Of a stretch of 64,000 nucleotides of DNA, positions 14,501-25,060 are shown in pieces. A model generated the notes under the pieces. The model was not told the DNA's origin. It was given only the letters and a program-made list of their open reading frames with translations, and did not search any database. Within the stretch, counting starts at the first letter, position 1. Every line of letters starts with the position of its first letter. Source of the stretch: Solea solea (Eukaryota; Chordata; Actinopteri; Pleuronectiformes; Soleidae). Made by a program: the position numbers and the translations under genes. The stretch lies in NCBI RefSeq assembly GCF_958295425.1, contig NC_081150.1, forward strand, positions 9,051,001-9,115,000. Reading direction: 5' to 3'.

Positions 14501-15983
14501 CGACATACTATACTATAGCTTTTTTGTCAGATTTTGGACGACATACTAACCTATGACCTTTTTGTCAGATTTTGGACAAGATACTAACCTATGACCTTTT
14601 TGTCACATTTTGGACCACATGCTATACTATGACTTTTTTGTCAGATTTTAGACGACATACTATACTATGGCTTTTTTGTCACATTTTGGACGACATACTA
14701 ACCTATGACCTTTTTGTCAGATTTTGGACCACATGCTATACTATGACTTTTTTGTCAGATTTTAGACGACATACTATACTATGGGTTTTTTGTCACATTT
14801 TGGACCACATACTATAGTATGACATTTTTGTCACATTTTGGACCACATACTAACTTATGACTTTTTTGTCACATTTTGGACCACATGCTATAGTATGACT
14901 TTTTTGTCACATTTTGGACCACATACTATAGTATGACTTTCTTGTCACATTTTGGACCACATACTAACCTATGACTTTTTTGTCACATTTTGGACCACAC
15001 ACTAACCTATGACCTTTTTGTCAGATTTTGGACCACACACTAACCTATGACTTTTTTGTCAGATTTTAGACGACATACTATACTATGGCTTTTTTATCAC
15101 ATTTTGGAAGACATACTAACCTATGACTTTTTTGGTCACATTTTGGACCACATACTAACCTGTGACTTTTTTGTCACATTTTGGACCACATACTAACCTA
15201 TGACGTTTTTGTCACATTTTGGACGACATACTAACCTATGACTTTTGTTTCACATTTTGGCAGACATACTATACAATGACTTTTTTGTCAGATTTTGGAC
15301 GACATACTATACTATGACTTTTTTGTCAGATTTTAGACGACATACTATACTATAGCTTTTTTGTCAGATTTTGGACGACATACTAACCTATGACCTTTTT
15401 GTCAGATTTTGGACAAGATACTAACCTATGACCTTTTTGTCACATTTTGGACCACATGCTATACTATGACTTTTTTGTCAGATTTTAGACGACATACTAT
15501 ACTATGGCTTTTTTGTCACATTTTGGACGACATACTAACCTATGACCTTTTTGTCAGATTTTGGACCACATGCTATACTATGACTTTTTTGTCAGATTTT
15601 AGACGACATACTATACTATGAGTTTTTTGTCACATTTTGGACCACATACTATAGTATGACATTTTTGTCACATTTTGGACCACATACTAACTTATGACTT
15701 TTTTGTCACATTTTGGACCACACACTAACCTATGACTTTTTTGTCACATTTTGGACGACATACTATACTATGACTTTTTTGTCACATTTTGGACGACATA
15801 CTATACTATGACTTTTTTGTCATTATTTTAACGACATACTATACTATGACTTTTTTTGTCAGATTTTGGACGACATACTATACTATGACTTTTTTGTCAC
15901 ATTTTTAACCACATACTAACCTATGACTTTTTTGTCACATTTTGGACAACATTCCAAACTATGACATTTTTTTGGGATTTTTA

Positions 15984-16153
15984 TGCATTTAATTGATAGT
16001 ACTGTGAGAGACAGGAATTGGGGAGGCAGAGAGGTGCAATGACATTTCGGAAAGGACTGTCCTATGCGGGATTCGAACTGGGGCCGCCTGCATAGAAACT
16101 GTAATTGAAACAGAGAGTGGCAGCTCTACCAAGTGAGCTAAACACTATACAAC
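15984..16153 (-). mobile_element. tRNA-derived SINE copy 4 near the right end of the satellite
   Basis: Fourth copy, close to the right border of the array, with intact A-box-like and B-box-like motifs on the minus strand. The left flank reads ggacaacattccaaactatg, a diverged form of the same junction monomer. The right flank caacctttttggc leads straight back into satellite monomers. Confidence 0.8.
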
Positions 16154-17290
16154 CTTTTTGGCTTTTTTGTCACATTTTGGACGACATACTAACCTATGAC
16201 TTTTTTGTCACATTTTGGACCACATGCTATACTATGACTTTTTTGTCACATTTTGGACGACATACTATACTATGACTTTTTTGTCACATTTTGGACCATT
16301 TTGGACCATTTTTGTCAGATTTTAGACGACATACTAACCTATGCCTTTTTTGTCAAATATTGAAAGACATACTAACCTTTGACTTTTTTTGTCAAATTTT
16401 GGACGACATACTAACCTATGACTTTTTTCACATTTTGGACGACATACTAAACTATGACTTTTGGTGACTTTTGGACGACATACTAAAATTTTTACTCAAG
16501 TTTTAAAGGTTGATTCCACCAAAATACCACTTTGTCTCAATACTTCAAGTTTATAGGTTCAATCCACCCAAAATTGATAGCCAGAAGCAGGCACGATCAA
16601 AATTTCGCAGTGGAATTTTCTAATATTTATTGTGCATCATTTCAATTTTCAGAAATACAGTGTTGGTTGAAAAAGAGAAGTCAATTCATAAGGAAGTCTA
16701 TAGGAAAATTAGCTTCTATTTCACACTGTATTCATAAAGTGAGGAACATTTTTCCTCAAGTCTCAGTAGTTTTTCAGGTCTAGAATGAACTTTGTTCCCA
16801 TTTAGAGGAAAATAGACGATAAAGCATGCCATATGAGTGGAATCCAGTGTGACTGACAGCTGGTATCATCCATTATGTAGCGAGATGCAGGTGAATCTCT
16901 GCTGGTCACAATGTAAATCTCCAGGCTTCATAAAGGGAGTATGTTTTGCATGTGAAAGATTGCGTCAATATTTATATGAAATCAGGTTTTCCATTAAAAT
17001 GCATCGCACAGTTCAACTGAATTCTCACTGAGATTTCCGCTCAGATTCCGACAGTTTCATTGGTCGATTTGTTTTTGTAATAAGGGTAGCAAAGCTATAG
17101 TTTCCTTATTAATCTCCACACATAACTAGATTGCTTTTTCCACTATTTCCGCTATTTTCCCAGGACAGGGAATGAAGCAGAAGCAATGTTTCTAAAGTCC
17201 TCTTTTATATGCAAAAAATGCAATTTCCATTGCATTCCATATGGAAGAGGATTAGGGCCACATGTGATTTTCTTTTTTTTGGAGAAACAA

Positions 17291-17395
17291 AATTAGAATT
17301 AGAATTAGAATTAGAATTAGAATTAGAATCAGAAATTAGAAATTAGAAATTAGAAATAAGAAATAAGAAATAAGAAATAAGAAATAAGAAATAAA
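17291..17395. repeat. microsatellite changing period from 6 to 7 bp
   Basis: Six copies of aattag and one aatcag are followed by three copies of aaattag and then several copies of aaataag. The array therefore changes from a 6-bp to a 7-bp unit by gain of one A and then changes sequence by one T-to-A step. Confidence 0.9.
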
Positions 17396-18502
17396 AAAGC
17401 CTCAGAATTCTGACTTTAAATCTAAAAAAAAAAAATGTTTTACACGTGGCACTAATACTCTTCCGTACTTTCACATGTACCTTTTGTCAGTGCTCACTTT
17501 TCCATCTCTGTCATTGCATTTAAAAATTTAAATACAATATTTGAAGACTTTTTACATTTTTTATGTGTTTCGATCCAGGTGTTTAAAACGTGCATTAAAA
17601 CTCATGTTGTGTGTTCAATAGATCAACTCAACACGTTTCTACAAAATCATCATGTAATTTGAAAAATACGAATTCAAATGTAATTTTCACATTATTAAAT
17701 ACTTTTAACTGATAATTGGTGCTATGGGCTACATTTTGAAATGTATAAAAATGTCTTTCAAAACACGGCCCTTACCTTATCAGAGGGCAAAAGGGGGCAG
17801 ATGCTCCAACACCTGGAGTCTGTGTGTGCACATCCATGGGATAAAAAAGATAAGTCTTACAGCAGAAACTGCTCTGTATCAACACTTAGAGGTGGGTATT
17901 CTCTGGCATGTATCTGTCTCATAATCCCTATCCCTCTGTGCTTGCTACAATATGACAATACTAAGCCCACCCAACAATGCTGGAGGATTAGCTCTCTGCC
18001 CTTTTCTTTGTGCCTGTGCTGGAGCTTTGGAGAAACAGAGAAGAAGAAGGAGGGCAGAGGGAGAGGAAGAGAAAAAGGCAAGTCGTGGGAGCATCAGTGT
18101 AGAGACGGAGCGAGGGTCTGGGTGAGGGAAAAGGGGAAGGAGACAGACAACACATCACGGAGAGATGACTGATATTTGATGACTTTGCCCGGCTTGTGTT
18201 TCTGACGCCATTGTGAAGAATCCCTGGGAGATTCACGTCTACAGAAGACAGAGGAGAAAAGAAAATGCAGAACTAACAGTGACATTGGAGAATAAAGCAT
18301 ATCTCTCTGGTGGTGATGGTGGTGAATGAATGAGATGGTGCACGAGCTACAGTGTGTGTTTGTGTGTGTGTAAAAATATGAATAATGCAGAGGATGCCTG
18401 TAGGAGTGTGAGGGCCAGGAGGAGGGCAGATGGTTGCCTGCTGATAGGACAGAATCCAAGGTAATAGGGTCCACCAGAGAGCTGGCACCTCTCGCTCTCT
18501 CA

Positions 18503-18535
<33 letters not shown>

Positions 18536-18933
18536 ACAGTCTCTCTCTGTGTTTTTTCTTTGTCAAATCACTGTCTTTCAGTCTTAAAACCACACACACA
18601 CACAGCCTCATATTTCAACATAAAAGCTGAGAGCCAATATGAAATGAAAGAACCTGAATCCCGTCATCACCAGATCCCAGGTTTTGTTACACACACTGAC
18701 TGAAAACAAATGAAAAATGTAAAGAGTTGACCCTTCGTTGATTCTGGTCTTACTAACTGAAGGGTTATTTTTTTTTACAGTAGTGGCTACTCTAAATCAA
18801 ATTTTAAATAAATATAAGGATGAAGAACAGAAGTTTAATCCAGGAAGGTGATGGAAGTGGCTGTGTTGTACTGAGAACATTAAGAACATTGTATAAAATA
18901 CTGTAAATATGGGATAAAGTAGTCTATAAACAG

Positions 18934-18976
18934 AGTATCTATCTATCTATCTGTCTGTCTATCTATCTATCTATCT
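18934..18976. repeat. TATC tetranucleotide microsatellite
   Basis: A run of tatc units with two internal tgtc units. Such loci are usually length-polymorphic. Confidence 0.9.
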
Positions 18977-19730
18977 AATCAAATTATCATATCAATAAAT
19001 CGTTCAGGAAAACTCATGTACAATTTTATGTTTTGATTTAAAGAAAACACTGGAACTCCAAATACCATTGTGTATGTTTTAAAATGTTTAAATGAAACTC
19101 TGACTTGGTTGAATAAACTCTGGATATACTATAATATAGAAGGTTTTATCATACTGTCCACATTCTATAGACCTGGTCTGGTTCCCTGTCTCTGATCATT
19201 GACTCTTTACCCTGAATTCAACTCAGAAACTCACCACTAGGTGGCACGAGCACGCTGTTGGCTCCTACTTTTTCACTATTGATCAGCTCATAATGTAATA
19301 GGGAAAAAATTAAACATGAGGGGATGAACCAAAAAAAAGAAGAGAAACCTTCAATATGAACAGGTGAAATCAGACAGTAAATCCCTCTGCAACAAAACTC
19401 CTCAAAAAACAAGTAAACTTCAGCTTCATGTGTAAAACAAAAACATACAAAAAAAAAAATCATAATTCACTGGTGAATATTTTAATTCTGACCCAATTTT
19501 ACGTGTTTGTTATGTGTCTGTATGCAGTCATAAATGTATGAAATTGTACTTTTATAATGAATGTAGCACATGTAAAATAAAGGTCTGATTCTGGAGTGTA
19601 ATGAGTACATGTGTCTCCACCTGTATTGTGTGTTTACTAACAGAAGTTGTCTCAATATGATCTGATTGTCGATTGTTATGAAAATATGAATAAATACCCT
19701 GTATTTGCAGGTGTAGAACTCACTGACTGA

Positions 19731-19880
19731 GTGTGAGTGTGTGAGCGGCCTCGTGGATTATCTCGTCACACAACAATATCAGAGCACATCAGCGCTAATA
19801 AACACTTTCAAGCCACCGAGACAGATTGACAAAACCCCCTAATTACAATGCAAGGCCTCGCACGGGGGAATAAAAAACAG
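19731..19880. promoter_or_regulatory. candidate conserved non-coding element A
   Basis: A unique, non-repetitive stretch between repeats, with the homeodomain-type core ccctaattacaatgcaaggc and a ggattatc motif. It lies about 2 kb downstream of the pou3f2 stop codon. The call rests only on sequence character and position near a developmental regulator; no conservation data were available. Confidence 0.25.
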
Positions 19881-20967
19881 CTTGTTGCCAGAGATGCGTC
19901 CTTTTTTTTTCTCCCCCCCCCCCTCCCCCCCCCCCCAGCTCAATAATAAACGTGCATAGACTGCAGTGTTGTAGAAAACAATTACGATTTAATGACAAAA
20001 AGCATGTAGAAATTGTGCAATCGTTGATTTCTTTTTCCCTCTCCTCCGTTTGGATTGATCACAGATTTCAGGTCAATGCTATTTCCTTTTGGTTTTGTTG
20101 ATTATTTATGTTTCATTTATTTTTTTTCATCCACCTCAGAAACTCAAATTCAGCTGAAGGATTAAACTGGTTCATTTAAATGAAACATTCATTATAATGT
20201 GATATTTAAATGCGTAAAACTGTAACCCAAAAATGTACATAATGTTAATTAATTGGCAATGGGAAATTCATACAAATTGAGTGCATTATTTGGTTATAGA
20301 GTCACTGTAACACTGGGCCTATACATACAGAAGGTTTTGGAGAAATGGTGCAAAAATTCAGATTCTGTTTTTTTTTGCTGAAATGCTACATTTTCTCCTC
20401 AGCCATCTTACAGCCTTCAGTTGGATTTGAGTTTCTGGAAATATTTCCTTTCAATTTTGGGAGAATCAATCCCCAAATACTTGGTGGATTTATTCCCCCC
20501 CCCTTCCCCTTGTTCATCCTCCCCAAACCAGATCAGGTTTATTATTAATTCACAGGATTAAAGTGGCACAAGAACACGTGTTTGTGTTTGTGCTTTGGCA
20601 CAGACTGACAGAGGAAACGGAACAAACAAACAAACAAACAAACAAAGCCATACAAAAACGAATGGAGATACATCCCACAAATTGTCTTCATTGTGAATGA
20701 ATGAGTCATACAGTATAGTAGCCACTGCGGCCAGAGCTGGTACCAGGGATACATTTAGTTTCCCCCCATGTTCCCTTTTGAAATATTTTTTTTTTACTTA
20801 TTTTTTTATTTTTATTTATTTATGCATTTTTGTTTGTTTTTATGTGTGTGTTTTGTTTTTTTTCTTCTTAGGAAAGGAAGGCAAAATGGGCTGGATTGCT
20901 TTGAGTGTTCCAGCCGGACAGTCTCGGTCTTTATCGTCACAGCATTTTTGGAGAAAAAAAACTAGAG

Positions 20968-20995
20968 AAATAATAATTATAATAATAATAATAAC

Positions 20996-21030
<35 letters not shown>

Positions 21031-21312
21031 TATAATAATTCAGTATAAACATCTGTACAGGCGCCCTTGATGTCTGCACAGAAAGAAAAGCATTAAAGGT
21101 GAACATAAATAGTGAGTAGTATTATAAAATATCATTATTAATATTATTATTATTATTTTTGGGATGTGAGAACTGTATACTTTGCCATATTAAAGCAAGA
21201 TAAATATTTATAATTAATATGGAAGTGTTTGACATTACAGTCAAAACATCGTTTTAATAAGTATTATAATTATAATACTAATAATGATAATAATAATAAC
21301 AATAATAATACT
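20968..21312. repeat. AAT-rich microsatellite cluster in the pou3f2 3' flank
   Basis: Runs of aataat at about 20970-21038, ttattattatt near 21135-21155, and another AAT run at about 21284-21312, all in very AT-rich sequence. They lie downstream of the pou3f2 stop codon on the gene's strand and may fall in its 3' UTR if that is long. Confidence 0.85.
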
Positions 21313-21415
21313 GCTAATAATGGGCTGGTATATTGGCTTTTCATTGTTAACATTGTACAGCAGGTGTCTGCCATTTCAGAACCCCTGTTGCTTTTGTTAT
21401 GATGGAAAGATGGCG

Positions 21416-21421
21416 TTTATT
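21416..21421 (-). terminator. candidate poly(A) signal for pou3f2
   Basis: The plus strand reads tttatt, which is AATAAA on the gene's strand, about 435 bp past the stop codon. More AATAAA hexamers occur further downstream in the AT-rich stretch (about 20800-20825), so the true 3' end may be later. POU3F2 genes often have long 3' UTRs. Confidence 0.3.
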
Positions 21422-21854
21422 TACCCTCTGACTGCAGCGTGTTCTCGTGTCTGTCCCCCCGCGGACACCTCGTGTCCACATCACACTCTGCCTTTCTTTA
21501 ATGACACATACATCACGACACACGCTGGCGTCCTTCTGTAGAAATGGCATATTGTATCAATGTCGCTGTGGTCTTTTTTTTTTTTTTGGTTAGCACACAC
21601 ACGCGCGCACACTCACACACTCACACAAACACACACCTTCCACCGTATCCCAATATGCTTGGCAGTTCCGCGGCATGAAACAGCTCCATACAGCTATGCG
21701 TATTTTTTAGTGCTTGAGTGCCACTGTATATCCCACCACTCTGCGTGTCCGTGGGTCCAACATTTAAACCGGATGAGGTCCGAGCGGGTCCAGCACAGAG
21801 AATCAAAGAAATAAGGAAGGAATCATTCCTCCGTTAAATGGTCCGTGTCCGAGG

Positions 21855-23042
21855 TCACTGCACAGGAGTCTGTCCTCCGTGGTGAGGAGGGGTGTCCCCG
21901 TACATGTCCTCGCCTCCTGGCATCTGTCCCCCAGCGGGTGTCATCCTCTTCTCCTTCTGCCGCCGGTTACAAAACCAAACCCTCACCACCTCCTTCTCCA
22001 GCTGCAGGCTGTCCGCTAGGGAGTTGATCTCCGCTGCTCCTGGTTTTGGACATTTGAGAAAATGGCTCTCCAGAGCCCCTTTGACGCCCACCTCGATGGA
22101 GGTCCTCTTTTTCCTCTTTCTCCCCTGTGCTGCGATTTTGTCCAAGCTGGTGGGGCTCCCCGATGTGGAGTCCGCCTCCTCCAGCCACTTGTTCAACAAG
22201 GGCTTGAGTTTACACATGTTTTTGAAGCTCAGCTGAAGCGCCTCGAACCTGCAAATGGTGGTCTGAGAAAACACGTTCCCATACAGCGTCCCAAGAGCGA
22301 GCCCCACGTCCGCCTGGGTGAAGCCCAGCTTGATGCGCCGCTGCTTAAACTGCTTGGCAAACTGCTCCAACTCGTCGGAGGTCGGCGTGTCTTCGTCTGA
22401 CTGGTCCTGGTGGCCCCCGTGCTGGTGATGGTGCGAGAGAGACTGCTGGTGGGCCCCAGGGCCGCCGCCGTGATCACTCAGATGTGGACTGTGGCTGTGG
22501 TGGTCCTCATCCCGGAGGGGGTGGTGGTGCATCCCCCCTTGCTCTCCCCCAGGCATCAGACCGAAGCCGGACTGGGAGTACACCAGGCTCTGGCTCTCAG
22601 ATGTCGCCATACCGGGGATGAGCGTGGTGGCGGTGCTGGTTCTCCATGCTCTGGCGTCGTGATGCGCCTGCTGGTGCGCGAGGTGAGGGTGTCGCTGTTG
22701 TTGCTGTTGCTGCTGCTGCTGCTGTTGCTGTTGCTGCAGATTGTTGGAGTTCTGCAGCTCCTCTCGGTCACTGTCGTGCAGTACGGGCTTCACGTCCTGT
22801 TCTCCGATGGGACTGGACGGCCAAGGCGCCCCGCTGTCACTGTGAGACAGCGCCGTTATCCACTGGTGCGCGTGGCTGAGCGGATGTCCACCTCCCGGTA
22901 ACGTGCTGTAGTCGTTCTGGAGCAGGCTGTGCGCGTCCCTGTACGCTACCGCCTGCTGCATGCTCCCGGACTCGGAGTGCGGCGGCGGCGCGCTGCTGGG
23001 GGTGGTGAGGACGCTGTAGTGGTTAGACGTTGCGGTCGCCAT
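21855..23042 (-). CDS. pou3f2: POU class 3 homeobox transcription factor (Brn-2 type)
   Basis: A nuclear DNA-binding regulator of neural development that binds octamer-like sites. The single uninterrupted frame of 395 codons matches the intronless POU3F family. Seen in order: N-terminus [10 protein letters not shown] and [15 protein letters not shown], both typical of POU3F2; a 14-residue glutamine run (about 104-117); a His-rich stretch (about 165-215); POU-specific domain (about 215-289, with [20 protein letters not shown]); linker; basic RKRKKR; homeodomain (about 308-366, with [13 protein letters not shown]); and a C-terminus ending [13 protein letters not shown], as in POU3F2. The frame stays open upstream to 23258, but the start at 23042 is chosen because MATA is the family start and has G at -3 and +4. 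The homeodomain has EVGVKGALE where POU3F2 normally has EVSVKGALE, a POU3F1-like feature. The long mammalian glycine run is absent. Which of the two teleost pou3f2 copies this is cannot be told. Confidence 0.93.
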   Translation of the reverse strand: MATATSNHYSVLTTPSSAPPPHSESGSMQQAVAYRDAHSLLQNDYSTLPGGGHPLSHAHQWITALSHSDSGAPWPSSPIGEQDVKPVLHDSDREELQNSNNLQQQQQQQQQQQQQQRHPHLAHQQAHHDARAWRTSTATTLIPGMATSESQSLVYSQSGFGLMPGGEQGGMHHHPLRDEDHHSHSPHLSDHGGGPGAHQQSLSHHHQHGGHQDQSDEDTPTSDELEQFAKQFKQRRIKLGFTQADVGLALGTLYGNVFSQTTICRFEALQLSFKNMCKLKPLLNKWLEEADSTSGSPTSLDKIAAQGRKRKKRTSIEVGVKGALESHFLKCPKPGAAEINSLADSLQLEKEVVRVWFCNRRQKEKRMTPAGGQMPGGEDMYGDTPPHHGGQTPVQ

Positions 23043-23300
23043 AACTATCGGAGCCAGAGTGATAGCTGGAGTTAAAAGGATGCTGCCTTTGACAGTAACT
23101 CTTTTGCGCCACGGGGCAGCAAGGCGTCTCTCTCCAGCATCTCCCGGGCGCTGTGCCAAGGGGACGCAGAGGCGCGCACCTGTGGTCCGCCTCGCTCCGC
23201 TCTTTATTGGCCAAGAACGGTTGACAGATGTGGTTACCCCTGACAGCACCCCGCTCATTGGTCACGGGAGATTGTACAGAAACCCCAATCACTCTGCCCA
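23043..23300 (-). promoter_or_regulatory. pou3f2 5' UTR and proximal promoter with two CCAAT boxes
   Basis: Upstream of the start codon, two inverted ATTGG motifs lie on the plus strand at 23206-23210 and 23257-23261. On the gene's strand they read ggccaataa and gaccaatga, 51 bp apart, which suits NF-Y-type binding. No convincing TATA box at the right distance was seen; the GC-rich context fits a CpG-island promoter. The transcription start was not located. Confidence 0.45.
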
Positions 23301-24600
23301 ACAATACTAGCAGTCCTGCAGCATGCTAGAGTACAAAGTGCAAGGAGAAATCTGCTGCCGAGAGTAAACACAGAAATACTGAAATGAGAAATAAACAAGT
23401 TTCTTCATGTTTGAAAACACTTTATGAACCACTATCCAGGTCAGTGGGTCACATTGTGTGCGTCAAGCGTGCGTAAAAGTTGCATATGGCGCACAGAATT
23501 CGTACATTCATTGATGTAGTGACCACACGTATGTTCCCAAGAACAGAACCTTCGGGGTCCACATTTTCACAAGTGTTAAACTTTGGTTTAATCCTTGTTT
23601 CCGTGCATTTAAAGTGGGTCAGAGTGCTATGGAAATGTTGTGCCAAATGACACAGTGTGATCGTGAGGAGAAACTTCCAGCTGCCCTCAGGACGCTGTAT
23701 AGGGAGAGGGGCTGCGTGCTTCCAGGGCCTGTGCCCCGTTGCCATGGCGAACCCGGTGAATGGAACAACAACGCCCACGTCACAGCTGCAGTTCGCTCCT
23801 TCTTTTCGTTCCGTTCCAAAGGGCTCATTGGGGCCGCGCGCTCGGCCGTCGGGACAAATAATGGGGGGGCGACCAGAGAGGGCAGCTCAGGGCCAAAGAG
23901 AGGAGGCTGTAAGAATGGATGCTTCAGCCCGCTCTGCGCCCGCCGCGCCCCCTTCCACCTGCTTGTTGGGTAAACTTTGAGATGGATGCATTCCCAGTGG
24001 CACGCGAGGGTCGGTTTTAATTCAATCGTTTTCACCAGAAAGAATTCTTAGCTTTAGGTGCAGAGAAAAAAAACAACAAAAAAACCCCACCAAGAATTAA
24101 GAATTAATTTTCCATGACAAACGCCACTCTATAAATATCGTTCCCACTAATACAGAAGTGGTGGAAAGAAGAGTATTTATAACTTTGGAAATTTGACATT
24201 GTTGTTATTGCTCAGAGCCAAATCCCATTTAATTGTTCACATATATATTTACATGTGTGTGTGTGAGCACTACTGTTGCTTTTTTTCATCTGGTGTTCAT
24301 CTTGCATGACAGTATGTCTCCAATCAGTACAACAACAAACTGATTGATGATACTGCAATGAAAAGAATCCTCATTCTTTTGAGCCCCCTCTGAAACCCAA
24401 GGCCAATTGGCTCAAAGTGGGACACTGGCTGTAAAACTACCCAGCTATTCAGACGTTTTAAAAAAAAAAAACCTTCAAAAGACAACAAAAACACAAGTTT
24501 CACATTCAAACATTGGGCTGTGCCACATGTGCAGCGCACCAATATGAAAACATTTTGCTAATACATGTATGTTGCCACCAGTAAAGGCATAGTCCGTGAT
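23301..24600. other. upstream flank of pou3f2, partly GC-rich, no gene
   Basis: About 23600-23980 is GC- and CpG-rich and looks like an extension of the promoter island. It contains gttgccatggcgaac (around 23738), similar to an X-box, and cccacgtcacagctg with a half CRE. Open frames on both strands here reflect GC-rich composition. The remainder is AT-rich and unremarkable. Confidence 0.5.
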
Positions 24601-25060
24601 ATAGGTTAATCAGTAAATCTTATCAAGCTGAAGATTCATATAGACTAACACGCATTGACTTACAGAGATCGAAAGAACAGTGGCTTATGATTAGGTTGTA
24701 ATTCTTAGAATTACCAAATGTGTCGCCAGGGGCTCTGGCAAACCGTGTGTTGAGAGAGGCAAAACATATTATCCTAATAGACTAATATGCAAACTACTGG
24801 CTGCCCAATTACAGGACCTAATAACGCATAAACGATGCGAGTCCTGTTCTTACAAGAGGAAGAGGTCGCTGTTAATTCAGTCAAAGGGCCGGGTTTGCTG
24901 TCAACACAGGCAGAGGCTAAGCGCACATACTGTCTCTGTTTCCCTGTGACTCATTCAGTATTCAAGAGTGAGAGTTAATGATGGAGAATCTGAGCGTTAA
25001 ATTAACAGTAATTATATGGCCCCAGTGCTGTAAAGATTCAATTTCTTCGCAAGTCTAATG
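24601..25060. promoter_or_regulatory. candidate conserved non-coding element B, upstream of pou3f2
   Basis: About 450 bp of unique sequence without microsatellites, 1.6-2 kb upstream of the pou3f2 start. It has an octamer-like ATGCAAAC at 24787-24794, which a POU factor could bind, and several TAAT cores, for example attaacagtaattatatgg near 25000. This suggests an enhancer, possibly autoregulatory. The inference comes from composition and motifs only. Confidence 0.35.

Larger units (their letters stand above)
3531..16490. repeat. satellite array, 38-bp monomer, about 320 copies
   Basis: This is a continuous head-to-tail array of a 38-bp monomer. The core reads gtcacattttggacgac, followed by atactaac or atactata and then ctatgac with a run of T. 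Few positions vary: gtcaca/gtcaga, gacgac/gaccac, atactaac/atactata/atgctata, and tatgac/tatggc/tattgc/tatagc. Different combinations of these variants build higher-order repeats. Because 38 is not a multiple of three, a frame shifts through all three phases every three monomers and usually meets the TGA in ctatgac. Only variant monomers keep a frame open, so the apparent 60-83-codon frames are by-products, not genes. Four SINE-derived blocks interrupt the array. The array ends about 5.4 kb downstream of the pou3f2 stop codon. I cannot say whether it is transcribed or heterochromatic. Confidence 0.97.
16491..19730. other. AT-rich non-coding spacer right of the satellite
   Basis: No supported gene. 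Near its left edge (about 16577-16625) a 47-bp stretch matches the sequence just left of the array (about 3451-3500). It also contains a run of (AATTAG)n grading into (AAATTAG)n and (AAATAAG)n at 17291-17395, CT/CA repeats around 18500-18540, and a TATC microsatellite at 18934-18976. The open frames around 17724-18703 on both strands overlap low-complexity sequence, have no recognisable domain and are not called genes. Confidence 0.6.

Noticed and set aside
7579..15621. Open frames of 60-83 codons in the satellite (for example 7769-8020, 9863-10114, 14572-14817)
   Set aside because: They are translations of the 38-bp monomer in three rotating frames, open only where variant monomers remove the TGA in ctatgac. 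No domain, no start context, identical copies at several sites.
3531..16490. CRISPR-like array, suggested by short regular repeats
   Set aside because: The repeats are directly adjoining, with no unique spacers, and lie in a vertebrate genome.
22410..22901. Plus-strand open frame of 163 codons opposite pou3f2
   Set aside because: Shadow of the GC-rich pou3f2 coding strand; its leucine/valine runs are the complement of the glutamine and histidine runs.
23043..23258. N-terminal extension of pou3f2 from an upstream in-frame ATG at 23258
   Set aside because: The 72 extra residues do not resemble any POU3F protein; the conserved family start MATA at 23042 has a good initiation context, and the extension covers the probable promoter CCAAT boxes.
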